The notes under the pieces were generated by a model. The model was not told where the DNA came from. It searched no databases and saw nothing but the letters and a program-made list of their open reading frames with translations. A program made the position numbers and the translations under genes. From contig JAJXXG010000047.1 in the NCBI GenBank assembly GCA_021781255.1, positions 1-7,178 of the forward strand: 7,178 nt of DNA. The letters are read 5' to 3'. The number at the start of each line of letters is the position of its first letter. The first letter of the stretch is position 1. Below, one piece after another: positions 1 through 6,207 of the stretch. Source of the stretch: Acidobacteriota bacterium (GTDB lineage Bacteria > Acidobacteriota > Terriglobia > Terriglobales > Acidobacteriaceae).

Positions 1-66
1 CACGCGACCGGCAAGCATATCCTTGATCCGCAACCACTGCGCTTCACTCAACTCATATCGACTCAT
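1..66 (-). CDS. IS5-family-like transposase, N-terminal fragment (cut by window edge)
   Basis: Reading the minus strand from base 66 gives an open frame of 22 codons that runs off the left edge and begins MSRYELSEAQWLRIKDM. This pattern (a short polar start, then Y-[DE]-L-[ST]-x-x-x-W-x-x-I-x-x-[ML]-L) is the usual beginning of IS5/IS4-like DDE transposases with the DUF4096-type N-terminal domain, which helps bind the element's ends. The catalytic DDE residues lie outside the window, so activity cannot be judged. A GTG codon lies directly before the ATG (67-69) and could be an alternative start. No strong Shine-Dalgarno is visible; GAG within TTGAGTGG is the only weak candidate. The family call rests on 22 residues, so the exact IS group is uncertain. 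Confidence 0.7.
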   Translation of the reverse strand, partial: MSRYELSEAQWLRIKDMLAGRV

Positions 67-90
67 CACCACTCAAGGGCAACAAATCAA

Positions 91-102
91 TGCAAATTTG
101 CA
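91..102. repeat. 12-bp perfect palindrome upstream of the transposase
   Basis: TGCAAATTTGCA is a perfect inverted repeat, 24 bases upstream of the transposase ATG and inside the inferred IS end. It could bind a dimeric regulator or the transposase itself, or be chance in an AT-rich stretch. No function can be assigned from the sequence. Confidence 0.35.
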
Positions 103-126
103 AAGTCTATATGTGGATACGCCCTA

Positions 127-408
127 GGGGACAACGTTCGTAATGCACCAATATGGACCGTAATCAAAACGACGACAAGCCGAAGTCCAGGCATACTTGC
201 CTCCAGAATCACTCACCTGGCTCGCGAACTGCTGCACGCGGGCGTGCCGGAGGAAAGGCGCGATGTTGGAGCGTTACTATTCTGCGGCGCGCTCTCCTAT
301 CACGGGCAACGGGCCATTGGGTGCAAGCCGCCAAACCGCTCTCTCTTGCATCGCCACCCCTCGGGCTGCAATCATCGCTGCGTCACTTTTGCAGGAGAAA
401 TCCCTCTC
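127..408. other. Intergenic stretch without a convincing gene, between IS end and esterase
   Basis: The 282 bases after the inferred IS end have open frames, but none has a ribosome binding site, a family-like sequence or a plausible stop arrangement. The esterase frame stays open upstream to about base 244, but that extension (for example LLFCGALSYHGQRAIGC) looks unlike a secreted protein and would bury the signal peptide. No clear sigma70 promoter was found; TACTAT near 285 has no matching -35 element. The only functional signal seen is the AGGAGA ribosome binding site of the esterase at 393-398. Confidence 0.5.
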
Positions 409-1335
409 ATGAACAAACGCGCTTTTCTTCTCTGCGCCGCGCTTGCGACAACCTCCGTGAGCATGTGGGCTCAGCAGCCGGCGTGGCAGCCCGCGCCGGG
501 TCATCTCACGCTCCCGCTCTGGCCTGGCGTTGCGCCGGGCGCTCCCGCAAACGCTCCCGCTGAGGTCGATACCACCACGCCCAAAGACGCACTGATTGCT
601 GGCAGGCCCATCATTCGCCTTGGCAATGTCTCCCGGCCAACCCTCACCGTCTATTCGCCCAAGAGCAACAACACCGGCGCTGCCGTCGTCGTTTTTCCCG
701 GCGGAGCCTACCGGATTCTGGCCATTGATCTCGAAGGCACTGAGGTCTGCGACTGGCTCAACTCCGCGGGCATCTCCTGCCTGCTCCTCAAGTACCGCGT
801 CCCCGATACCGGTCCGTATCCCAAATCGGCCGCAGCTCTTCAGGACGCGCAGCGCGCCCTCGGCCTTGCGCGCCAACATGCCGCCGAATGGCACATCGAT
901 CCCAACCGCATCGGCGTTCTCGGATTCTCCGCCGGCGCGCATCTCGCTGCCGCGCTCAGCACCCATTACGAGCAGCGTTTCTACGACTCCGTCGATGCTG
1001 CCGACAAGCTCAGTTGCCGCCCTGATTTCGCCGTGATTGTCTATCCCGGCTATCTCGCCCTCGCCGAGCAGGGCATGACGCCCAACCCGGAAATCCATCC
1101 CACCGCGCAAACGCCGCCCTCATTCATCCTGCAGGCTGAGAATGATCCCGTCCATGTCGAGAATGCGGTCGAGTACTTCATGGCGCTCAAGAACGCCAGC
1201 GTCCCCACCGAGTTGCACATCTTCGCGGAGGGGGGACATGGCTTTGGTCTGCGCCGCACGCAGTTGCCCATTACCGCCTGGCCGCAGACCGTCGAAATCT
1301 GGCTGCGCACCATCAAGATGCTGCCTGCGCATTAA
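409..1335 (+). CDS. Secreted alpha/beta-hydrolase, acetyl-esterase/lipase type
   Basis: A 308-residue serine hydrolase, probably an esterase acting on acylated sugars or other small esters in the periplasm or outside the cell. A signal peptide is visible: MNKR, a hydrophobic core (residues 5-17), then a likely cleavage after MWA (residue 21). The fold markers are in order: an oxyanion-loop motif FPGGA (96-100), the nucleophile elbow GFSAG with Ser174, an acid candidate in ENDP (Asp246) and the catalytic His277 in EGGHGFG. The oxyanion motif is PGG, where hormone-sensitive-lipase relatives have HGG. Secreted sugar esterases of the Aes/BD-FAE type share this layout, but the substrate cannot be read from the sequence. 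The start is set by AGGAGA ten bases upstream and by the signal peptide; a longer in-frame start near 244 is unlikely. mogA follows after 17 bases, so the two are probably co-transcribed, although they have no obvious common pathway. Confidence 0.88.
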   Translation: MNKRAFLLCAALATTSVSMWAQQPAWQPAPGHLTLPLWPGVAPGAPANAPAEVDTTTPKDALIAGRPIIRLGNVSRPTLTVYSPKSNNTGAAVVVFPGGAYRILAIDLEGTEVCDWLNSAGISCLLLKYRVPDTGPYPKSAAALQDAQRALGLARQHAAEWHIDPNRIGVLGFSAGAHLAAALSTHYEQRFYDSVDAADKLSCRPDFAVIVYPGYLALAEQGMTPNPEIHPTAQTPPSFILQAENDPVHVENAVEYFMALKNASVPTELHIFAEGGHGFGLRRTQLPITAWPQTVEIWLRTIKMLPAH

Positions 1336-1352
1336 AGGCTAAAATCATTCCC

Positions 1353-1832
1353 ATGCTGCTTGCCGTTCTCACAGTTTCCGACCGGTGCTCGCAGGGCCTG
1401 GCAACCGACACCGCCGGCCCGGCCGTGGCCGCTCTGCTGCGGCAGCAGTGGCCGCAGGCCCTCATCCAGACCGCGCTCGTGCCCGATGAGGAAGAGCAGA
1501 TTGCGGCGCATTTGCTCCAGTGGTGCAGCCAGGGCGCAGCGCTCGTTCTCACTGCGGGAGGCACAGGCCTGGGCCCGCGCGATCGCACCCCAGAAGCCAC
1601 GCGCTGCGTGATCGATCGCGAAGCGCCCGGCCTGGCTGAAGCCATGCGCGCCAATGGCGCAGCGCACAACCCCTATGCCTGGCTCTCCCGCGGAGTCGTA
1701 GGCCTGAACGGCAACACCCTCATCATTAATCTGCCTGGCAGCCGCCGAGGCGCTGAGGAGAGCCTCAACTCCATTCTTGCGCTCGTCAGTCATGGGCTCG
1801 ATGTCGCCGCTGGCGGCCATTCACATCCATAA
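1353..1832 (+). CDS. mogA: Molybdopterin adenylyltransferase (MogA/MoaB family)
   Basis: A 159-residue single-domain protein of the MogA/MoaB family, which activates molybdopterin with ATP to give adenylylated molybdopterin before molybdenum insertion in cytoplasmic molybdenum cofactor synthesis. Visible motifs: an N-terminal strand with LTVSDRCSQG (6-15), VPDEEEQI with Asp45, the nucleotide-binding TAGGTGLGPRDRTPEAT (67-83) with Asp77, and INLPGS (125-130). Asp45 and Asp77 match the two conserved acidic residues described in E. coli MogA. The length is close to the family's usual 160-190 residues. MogA and MoaB cannot be separated by eye; either symbol would be defensible. The ribosome binding site is weak (AAAGG at 1334-1338, overlapping the esterase stop and rather far from the ATG), which suggests translation coupled to the upstream gene. 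The Moco enzyme MsrP is encoded 1.4 kb downstream, a likely user of the product. No other Moco synthesis gene is in the window. Confidence 0.9.
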   Translation: MLLAVLTVSDRCSQGLATDTAGPAVAALLRQQWPQALIQTALVPDEEEQIAAHLLQWCSQGAALVLTAGGTGLGPRDRTPEATRCVIDREAPGLAEAMRANGAAHNPYAWLSRGVVGLNGNTLIINLPGSRRGAEESLNSILALVSHGLDVAAGGHSHP

Positions 1833-1876
1833 ATCGGATTACTTGAGGACTTCATCGCGCACAGGCAGCCCGCCGC

Positions 1877-1891
1877 GGGAAACGCTTTCCA
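1877..1891. promoter_or_regulatory. Candidate LacI/GalR-family operator upstream of the regulator gene
   Basis: The sequence GGGAAACGCTTTCCA has arms GGAAA and TTTCC around CGC. Its core AAACGCTT fits the central AARCGYTT of the CcpA cre consensus and resembles GalR operators with a central CG. The regulator encoded 150 bases further on has Ile-Ala at the start of its recognition helix, as GalR has Val-Ala and CcpA Met-Ala, so a site of this kind is what its own binding sequence is expected to resemble. The inferred role is autoregulation. The site lies about 115 bases upstream of the proposed -35 element, so direct blocking of RNA polymerase is less likely than looping or an additional unseen promoter. 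Confidence 0.45.
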
Positions 1892-2004
1892 AAAATCCGC
1901 CGCATATCTCCAAAGCTGCCGGCGCAGGCTTCGGACTTCTTCCCTCAAATTCAAGCATCTATCGCTTTTTCATGTAAGTTTGCCCCACATTTCATCCAAA
2001 ACAG

Positions 2005-2032
2005 TTGAGAAACACCGGGAAAGGCGTAGAAT
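2005..2032 (+). promoter_or_regulatory. Sigma70-like promoter for the LacI-family gene
   Basis: TTGAGA (2005-2010) and TAGAAT (2027-2032) are separated by 16 bases and match the sigma70 consensus at four to five of six positions each. Transcription would start near 2039, about five bases before the GTG at 2044, giving an almost leaderless mRNA. A partly symmetric AATCGGTTTCA (2030-2040) overlaps the -10 box and resembles a degenerate second LacI-type half-site. The prediction is by eye only. Confidence 0.42.
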
Positions 2033-2043
2033 CGGTTTCATCC

Positions 2044-3150
2044 GTGAGCAGCCTAAGAACCAACTCAGCTGACCGCCGCAGGCCGGGAAGCGTCAGCATC
2101 CGCGATGTGGCCGAGCGCGCAGGCGTTTCCATCGCCACCGTCTCCCGCACCGTCAACCGAATCCCCACCGTCAACCCCGAGCTTGCCGAGCGCGTCTGGA
2201 AGGCAATTGAAGAGGTCGGCTACCTGCCCAACACGCAGGCCCGCGCCCTCGTCTCAGGCCGCAGCCACATGCTTGGCCTCATCGTCTCTGAGATCACAAA
2301 CCCCTTCTTCCCCGAGCTGATTCAGGAGTTTGAAGGCCTCGCCGTGGCGCAGGGATACGAAGTGCTCATCGGCTCCACCAACTACGACCCCGCACGCACT
2401 GAGAGCCTCATGCGCCGCCTCCTCCAGCGCAATGTGGATGGGGTCGCCGTCATGACCTTCGGCATCGAGGAGGATCTCGTCCAGAAGCTCGTCGAGCGCG
2501 AGTTCCCGCTCGTCTTCGTGGATGCCGGTCCTGACCTGCCCAATATTCATGTCCTCAAAGTCGACTACGCCGAGGGAATCCGCCAGGGAGTGCAGCATCT
2601 GGCCGCGCTCGGCCATCGCAGCATTGCCTTCATCAGCGGCCCGCTCTCCCAGCGCTCTCCAAAAGCCCGCCGCGAAGCCTTTCTCAAGTCCATGGCCGAG
2701 CTGGGCCTGCGCGTTCCTCCCGAACACCTCGTCGAGGGCAATCACACCATGGAGGGCGGCATCGTCGCCATGGAGAAACTCATTGCGCTCGATGAGCTGC
2801 CCACCGCCGTCATGTGTTCCAACGACATGACCGCCATCGGCGCGCTCCACGCGCTCTACAGAACCACCCTTAAGGTTCCTGAAGATATCTCCGTCGTCGG
2901 CTTCGACGATATTCACCTCGCGCAGTTCATGCTGCCGCCACTCACCACCGTGCAGATGTCCTGCAAGGCGCTCGCCGTCGCCGCGGTTGAGGCATTGCGC
3001 TCCGGCATCGAGGAGGATCATCCCAATGCGCAACGCAAAGACTGGCCCATCCCCACCCGCCTCGTGGTACGCCAGTCAACCGCTTTTCCACGCGGCAGTC
3101 TTCCCGCGCGCATTGGCGCCGCGTCCCTCAAGCGAGGCGACGCCGATTAG
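2044..3150 (+). CDS. LacI/GalR-family transcriptional regulator
   Basis: A 368-residue DNA-binding regulator with the complete family architecture. Residues 18-38 form the helix-turn-helix ([21 protein letters not shown]). The hinge helix lies near 62-72 ([11 protein letters not shown]). From [17 protein letters not shown] onward comes the periplasmic-binding-protein-like effector domain, including the RSIAFISGP (192-200), [12 protein letters not shown] (255-266) and [10 protein letters not shown] (281-290) family signatures. Such proteins usually bind a sugar or nucleoside and repress catabolic or transport genes, but the effector cannot be read from the sequence. The start is uncertain. TTG at 2005 is in frame, but it coincides with the proposed -35 box and has no ribosome binding site. 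GTG at 2044 is preferred because it leaves a normal short N-terminus and lies just after the likely transcription start. The C-terminus carries an unusual tail of about 25 residues, rich in Arg and Ala, after the conserved end RLVVRQST. No sugar transporter or glycosidase lies beside it, so its regulon may be itself or distant genes. Confidence 0.88.
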   Translation: MSSLRTNSADRRRPGSVSIRDVAERAGVSIATVSRTVNRIPTVNPELAERVWKAIEEVGYLPNTQARALVSGRSHMLGLIVSEITNPFFPELIQEFEGLAVAQGYEVLIGSTNYDPARTESLMRRLLQRNVDGVAVMTFGIEEDLVQKLVEREFPLVFVDAGPDLPNIHVLKVDYAEGIRQGVQHLAALGHRSIAFISGPLSQRSPKARREAFLKSMAELGLRVPPEHLVEGNHTMEGGIVAMEKLIALDELPTAVMCSNDMTAIGALHALYRTTLKVPEDISVVGFDDIHLAQFMLPPLTTVQMSCKALAVAAVEALRSGIEEDHPNAQRKDWPIPTRLVVRQSTAFPRGSLPARIGAASLKRGDAD

Positions 3151-3179
3151 GCCACATCCCGGCCTTCCGCGAGCGCTCG
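3149..3179. repeat. Two small palindromes after the regulator gene
   Basis: AGGCC (3149-3153) and GGCCT (3161-3165) can form a 5-bp hairpin with a 7-base loop beginning in the regulator's stop codon. It is followed by the perfect 10-bp palindrome CGAGCGCTCG (3170-3179). Neither is followed by a T tract, so a classical intrinsic terminator is not supported. The second palindrome contains GAGCGCTC, the core of the symmetric lac operator, and lies about 100 bases before the msrP start, so it might be an operator. A chance GC-rich palindrome is equally possible. Confidence 0.3.
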
Positions 3180-3281
3180 TTACTTTCACAATATGAAGGT
3201 TTTGCCCGGTCCGGTATAACCTCTGGCACAGAAATCGTGTCTAATGTGTGCAACTGGATTTTCCCCGCGCGAGGTCATCCC

Positions 3282-4265
3282 ATGCTTATTGGCAAGCCGT
3301 CCGATATCCCCTCTTCGGCCATCACACCCAGGGACAAGTACCTGAACCGCCGCCGCTTTCTGCGCAATGCCGCTTCCTCGGCAGCCGCAGCCGGTGCCGC
3401 CGCCTTGGGCGCAGAGCGCCTTGCGCAGGTCTTTTCGCCCGCCGCCGGCGTACTCGCCGACACAAAATTGCAGACCGTGAAAAGCCCGCTCACCACCACC
3501 GGCGAGCAGTTGACCAGCTTTGAAGACGTCACCCACTACAACAACTACTATGAGTTCGGCGTCGACAAAAGCGACCCCGCAAAAAACGCAGGCGTACTGC
3601 CCACCCGTCCCTGGACCGTGCGCGTCGAAGGCCATGTAAAGAAGCCGAAGACCTTCGATATCGACGCCCTGCTCAAGCTCCGCCCGCTTGAGGACCGCGT
3701 CTATCGCCATCGCTGCGTCGAGGCCTGGAGCATGGTCATTCCCTGGGTTGGCTACTCGCTCTCCGAGTTCATCAATCAGTGCGAGCCGCTCTCCAGCGCC
3801 CGCTACGTACAGTTCCTCTCCTACTACAACAGCGGTGTAGAGAAGTGGACCTCGGAGTCCACAATCTACTGGCCCTACTCCGAGGGCCTGCGCATGGACG
3901 AGGCCATGAACCCGCTCACGCTGCTCACCTTCGGTCTCTATGGGGACGTGCTGCCCAACCAGAACGGTGCGCCCATCCGCATCGTCGTGCCGTGGAAGTA
4001 CGGCTTCAAGTCCGCCAAGTCAATCGTCACCGTTCGCTTCCTCGATCGCCAGCCGCCCACCACATGGAACGACCAGAACTCACATGAGTACGGCTTCTAC
4101 TCCAACGTCAACCCCAACGTGGATCATCCCCGATGGAGCCAGAAGGTGGAGCGCCGCATCGGCCTGCCTTTCTACGCGCAGCGCCGCGCAACCCTCATGT
4201 TCAACGGATACGGCAAACAGGTCGCATCCCTCTATAACGGCATGGACCTGAAAAAGGATTTCTGA
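3282..4265 (+). CDS. msrP: Protein-methionine-sulfoxide reductase, catalytic subunit MsrP (YedY)
   Basis: A 327-residue molybdenum-cofactor enzyme of the sulfite-oxidase fold that reduces methionine sulfoxide in periplasmic proteins, with electrons supplied by membrane-bound MsrQ. The N-terminus carries a twin-arginine export signal: [10 protein letters not shown] (21-30), then an Ala-rich hydrophobic stretch to about residue 43. This fits folding with cofactor in the cytoplasm before Tat export. The [20 protein letters not shown] segment (141-160) contains Cys145, the expected molybdenum ligand. [15 protein letters not shown] (235-249) and the C-terminal [10 protein letters not shown] are further family signatures. 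Length agrees with E. coli MsrP (about 330). ATG 3282 is chosen because GAGG stands seven bases before it and [10 protein letters not shown] is a typical family start; the in-frame GTG codons at 3237 and 3246 lack such a site. TATAAC at 3215-3220 is a possible -10 element with no good -35. msrQ follows after 176 bases, unusually far for this pair. Confidence 0.95.
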   Translation: MLIGKPSDIPSSAITPRDKYLNRRRFLRNAASSAAAAGAAALGAERLAQVFSPAAGVLADTKLQTVKSPLTTTGEQLTSFEDVTHYNNYYEFGVDKSDPAKNAGVLPTRPWTVRVEGHVKKPKTFDIDALLKLRPLEDRVYRHRCVEAWSMVIPWVGYSLSEFINQCEPLSSARYVQFLSYYNSGVEKWTSESTIYWPYSEGLRMDEAMNPLTLLTFGLYGDVLPNQNGAPIRIVVPWKYGFKSAKSIVTVRFLDRQPPTTWNDQNSHEYGFYSNVNPNVDHPRWSQKVERRIGLPFYAQRRATLMFNGYGKQVASLYNGMDLKKDF

Positions 4266-4289
4266 AGCGCAGCTAGCCGTCTGAATCTC

Positions 4290-4316
4290 GCGCCGCTCTA
4301 GCTTTCGCGGCGGCGC
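4290..4316. repeat. GC-rich hairpin after msrP
   Basis: GCGCCGC (4290-4296) and GCGGCGC (4310-4316) can pair into a 7-bp stem with a 13-base loop, 25 bases after the msrP stop. No T tract follows, so it is not a classical terminator. It could stabilise the msrP 3' end or lower read-through into msrQ. This is inference from the fold only. Confidence 0.35.
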
Positions 4317-4379
4317 CAGAAGTATTCCAGTCATCGGCACGCCCGCACCCAATAGCCTCCCGGATGCCAATGCACTGAC

Positions 4380-4433
4380 AACGCCAACTCCGCTAACGAC
4401 GCTAACCCCGCCAACCCCGCTAACTCCGCTATC
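4380..4433. repeat. Six-unit 9-bp tandem repeat just before msrQ
   Basis: Six consecutive 9-base units fit the pattern [TCGA][CA]CGC[TC]A[AT]C: AACGCCAAC, TCCGCTAAC, GACGCTAAC, CCCGCCAAC, CCCGCTAAC and TCCGCTATC. The array ends eight bases before the msrQ ATG, so it occupies the place where a ribosome binding site would be. TAA codons in the msrQ frame recur at 4394, 4403 and 4421, which excludes an upstream extension of msrQ. Change in copy number would alter the spacing to any upstream signal without altering the protein. Confidence 0.8.
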
Positions 4434-4441
4434 CGCAAACT

Positions 4442-5062
4442 ATGAAACGCTCGACGCTCACTCTGCTCAAAGTCCTCACCTGGCTCGCCTGCCTCAGTCC
4501 TGCAGCCTGGCTCGCCTGGGGCGCCGTCACAAACAACCTTGGCCCGGACCCAACCGCCACCATCACCTTCACCACCGGCCTCACCACGCTGCGCCTGCTC
4601 ACCATCTCGCTGGCCATCACGCCCTTGCGCCGCCTGCTGCCCCAGCTCAACTGGCTCATCCGGTTCCGTCGCCTGCTCGGCCTCTTCGCGTTCTTCTACG
4701 CCTCCATGCATCTGATGACGTGGATCGCGCTCTACGCCGGTTTCGATCTGAACGCCATGTCGGCAGACATCGTAAAACGGCGCTACATCACCATGGGCAT
4801 GGCCGCATGGCTGCTGCTGCTGCCGCTCGCCGCCACATCCACCAACTGGGCCATCCGCAAGCTCGGCGGCAAGCGATGGAACCGCCTTCACAAACTTGTG
4901 TACGTCGCTATCGTCTGCGGAGTCATCCACTATTGGTGGCAAGTCAAGACAGGCGTGCTCACGCCGATGACCATCACGATCGTCGTCGCCGTGTTGCTGC
5001 TCGCTCGGCCCGTGCTCACCTGGATGCAGCGGCGCAGGCAGCGCGTCGCGGCTGCTGCCTGA
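4442..5062 (+). CDS. msrQ: Haem-binding membrane subunit MsrQ (YedZ)
   Basis: A 206-residue integral membrane protein of the ferric-reductase-like family that passes electrons from the cytoplasmic side or quinone pool to periplasmic MsrP. Hydrophobic segments lie near 8-28, 40-60, 78-99, 116-133, 151-166 and 172-192, consistent with the family's six helices. Family signatures are RFRRLLGLFAFFYASMHL (74-91), RRYITMG (113-119) and RWNRLHKLVYV (145-155). His90, His150 and His163 are the candidates for haem b ligands. The length matches E. coli MsrQ (about 211). The ATG at 4442 is the only possible start because an in-frame TAA lies at 4421-4423. No purine-rich ribosome binding site precedes it, and a tandem repeat stands there instead. 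The protein is needed with MsrP; the two are probably one operon despite the 176-base gap. The end is basic (QRRRQRVAAAA), fitting a cytoplasmic tail. The gene converges with rnhB, with no clear terminator between them. Confidence 0.93.
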   Translation: MKRSTLTLLKVLTWLACLSPAAWLAWGAVTNNLGPDPTATITFTTGLTTLRLLTISLAITPLRRLLPQLNWLIRFRRLLGLFAFFYASMHLMTWIALYAGFDLNAMSADIVKRRYITMGMAAWLLLLPLAATSTNWAIRKLGGKRWNRLHKLVYVAIVCGVIHYWWQVKTGVLTPMTITIVVAVLLLARPVLTWMQRRRQRVAAAA

Positions 5063-5084
5063 ACGCCTCGCCTCGCCGGCGCGC

Positions 5085-5714
5085 TCACTCGAATTGCAGC
5101 AGCGCCTGCGCCACCGGCTGATAGCTCTTTCGGTGCATCGGCGTCGGTCCCAGCCGCGCCAGCGCGGCCTTGTGCGCAGGGCACGGGTAGCCCTTGTGCT
5201 GCGCCAACCCGTAGCCCGGAAACTCGCGGTCCAGCTCCACCAGCAGCCGGTCGCGATGCACCTTGGCCAGCACGCTCGCCGCGGCAATCGAATAGCTCAG
5301 CGCATCGCCCTGAATCACCGCCTGCTGCGGACAAGCCCATTCAATCGTGTCCCGGCCGTCAATCAGCAGAAAGTCCGGCCACAGCGCCAGTTGTTCCACC
5401 GCGCGCCGCATCGCCAGCAGAGAAGCCCGGCGAATATTGATGCGGTCAATCGTCTCCGCATCGACCCCTGCAATCGCCCACGCCACCGCATGCGCGCGAA
5501 TCTCCCGGTCAAGCTCCTCGCGCTTCTTCTCAGTCAGTTTCTTTGAGTCGGTCAGGCCGGGCAGCGCGCACCCTCTCGGCAAAATCACCGCCGCCGCCAC
5601 CACCGGCCCAAACAGCGGTCCACGTCCCACTTCGTCCAGCCCGGCAATGCGCAATGCGCCGCGCGCGCGCGCGCCTTCTTCCAGCTTCCATCCGCAAACC
5701 GGCGTGTTGCCCAT
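5085..5714 (-). CDS. rnhB: Ribonuclease HII
   Basis: A 209-residue enzyme that cuts the RNA strand of RNA-DNA hybrids and starts removal of single ribonucleotides misincorporated in DNA. All family motifs are present: AGLDEVGRGPLFGPVVAAAV (24-43) with catalytic Asp27 and Glu28 and the GRG loop (30-32), LTDSKKLTEKKRE (54-66), LLIDG with Asp119, and QGDALSYSIAAASVLAKVHR (135-154) with Asp137. PGYGLAQHKGYPCPAH (166-181) follows. The length is normal for the family. The ATG at 5714 has no Shine-Dalgarno, but a TATACT -10-like box only seven bases upstream suggests a nearly leaderless transcript. No other good start lies before the first motif. It is downstream of rplS on the same strand, as in many bacteria, but separated by a strong terminator, so independent expression or read-through is needed. 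It ends 22 bases from the msrQ stop on the opposite strand. Confidence 0.96.
   Translation of the reverse strand: MGNTPVCGWKLEEGARARGALRIAGLDEVGRGPLFGPVVAAAVILPRGCALPGLTDSKKLTEKKREELDREIRAHAVAWAIAGVDAETIDRINIRRASLLAMRRAVEQLALWPDFLLIDGRDTIEWACPQQAVIQGDALSYSIAAASVLAKVHRDRLLVELDREFPGYGLAQHKGYPCPAHKAALARLGPTPMHRKSYQPVAQALLQFE
5660..5674. repeat. 15-base alternating CG run within rnhB
   Basis: An uninterrupted C-G alternation of 15 bases encodes Gly14 to Gly19 (GARARG) of ribonuclease HII. Such runs can adopt Z-DNA and can slip by two bases, which would shift the frame before all catalytic residues. It may equally be a by-product of high GC content and Ala-Arg codons. Confidence 0.5.
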
Positions 5715-5721
5715 GAATGCA

Positions 5722-5727
5722 AGTATA
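5722..5727 (-). promoter_or_regulatory. Possible -10 element of rnhB (leaderless start)
   Basis: On the minus strand TATACT ends eight bases before the A of the rnhB ATG, the spacing expected when transcription starts at or next to the start codon. No convincing -35 hexamer lies 16-18 bases upstream. The idea is supported by the missing ribosome binding site and by the terminator that isolates rnhB from rplS. Confidence 0.28.
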
Positions 5728-5785
5728 TAAACGCAACTCGGTGCGCGATGAAATCGAAATGCGGACTTCGTCAGCGCTGCGCCCC

Positions 5786-5820
5786 AAAAAACAACCCCGG
5801 CGCATGGCCGGGGTTGTTTT
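5786..5820 (-). terminator. Intrinsic terminator of rplS
   Basis: CAACCCCGGC (5792-5801) and GCCGGGGTTG (5807-5816) form a perfect 10-bp stem around a 5-base loop, extended by four A-T pairs. On the minus strand the stem is followed by six T (bases 5791 to 5786), the classical Rho-independent form, 22 bases after the rplS stop. The plus-strand copy ends in TTTT, so it may work in both directions, but no plus-strand gene needs it here. Confidence 0.92.
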
Positions 5821-5841
5821 GAAATACGATAGCCGCTTGGA

Positions 5842-6207
5842 TTACGCCTTGGTGGTCACGCGATCCACTTCCTTCAGACGCGCGGCCTTGCCGCGCAGCC
5901 CGCGAATGTAGAACAGCTTGGCACGACGCACCTTGTAGCTGCGGATCTTCTCAATCTTGTCTACCACCTTCGAGTTGAAGGGGAAGATGCGCTCAACGCC
6001 CTGACCAAAGCTCATCTTGCGTACGGTGAAGGTGCCCTGCGGGCCACGGTTGATGGCGATAACCAGGCCTTCAAAGGCCTGCAGACGTTCCTTGTCGCCT
6101 TCTTTGATCTTGACCTGGACGCGAACCTGGTCGCCGGGAACGAACTCGGGCAGATCGGTGCGCTTCAGCTTGTCGGCCAGGCGCTGCATGACTGGATGAA
6201 TGGACAT
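5842..6207 (-). CDS. rplS: Large-subunit ribosomal protein L19 (bL19)
   Basis: A 121-residue component of the 50S subunit, located at the interface with 30S. The sequence is canonical: [18 protein letters not shown] (20-37), [13 protein letters not shown] (39-51), [20 protein letters not shown] (58-77) and [20 protein letters not shown] (93-112). E. coli L19 has 115 residues, so the length is normal. The ATG at 6207 is preceded by GCAGGAA five bases upstream, a good ribosome binding site. In many bacteria rplS follows rpsP-rimM-trmD. Here the gene upstream on the same strand is rimO and the one downstream is rnhB, with a strong terminator after rplS. Expression probably starts in the long leader before it, where a TGATAAACT extended -10 lies about 33 bases before the ATG. 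Confidence 0.97.
   Translation of the reverse strand: MSIHPVMQRLADKLKRTDLPEFVPGDQVRVQVKIKEGDKERLQAFEGLVIAINRGPQGTFTVRKMSFGQGVERIFPFNSKVVDKIEKIRSYKVRRAKLFYIRGLRGKAARLKEVDRVTTKA

Larger units (their letters stand above)
1..124 (-). mobile_element. Insertion sequence, transposase-proximal end
   Basis: Upstream of the transposase start lie about 58 bases of non-coding DNA up to a likely outer boundary. Read inward on the minus strand from base 124 the sequence starts GGGCGTATCCACAT, preceded on the flanking side by TA (125-126) within CCCTAGGGG. Many IS5-family elements of the IS427 type begin with a short G-rich terminal repeat next to a duplicated TA or TNA target. The boundary is inferred from that pattern. 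The other end, which would carry the matching inverted repeat, is outside the window, so the exact end may differ by some bases. Confidence 0.4.

Noticed and set aside
150..408. Possible eroded coding sequence (frames reading AEVQAYLPPESLTWL and ELLHAGVPEERRDVGALLF) before the esterase
   Set aside because: The two parts are in different frames, resemble no family I recognise, and have no start signal; one is only the upstream extension of the esterase frame.
1777..1977. 66-residue plus-strand open frame from the end of mogA into the gap
   Set aside because: It starts inside mogA, has no ribosome binding site, low-complexity composition and contains the operator candidate; it looks like chance.
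2254..3033. 259-residue minus-strand open frame opposite the LacI-family gene
   Set aside because: It is an antisense shadow; the plus strand carries all LacI-family signatures.
5063..5084. Terminator between the convergent msrQ and rnhB genes
   Set aside because: Only an 8-bp CGCCGGCG palindrome is present, with no T tract on either strand.
4331..5287. Long minus-strand open frame opposite msrQ
   Set aside because: It is the antisense shadow of a high-GC gene; msrQ on the plus strand has clear membrane helices and family motifs.
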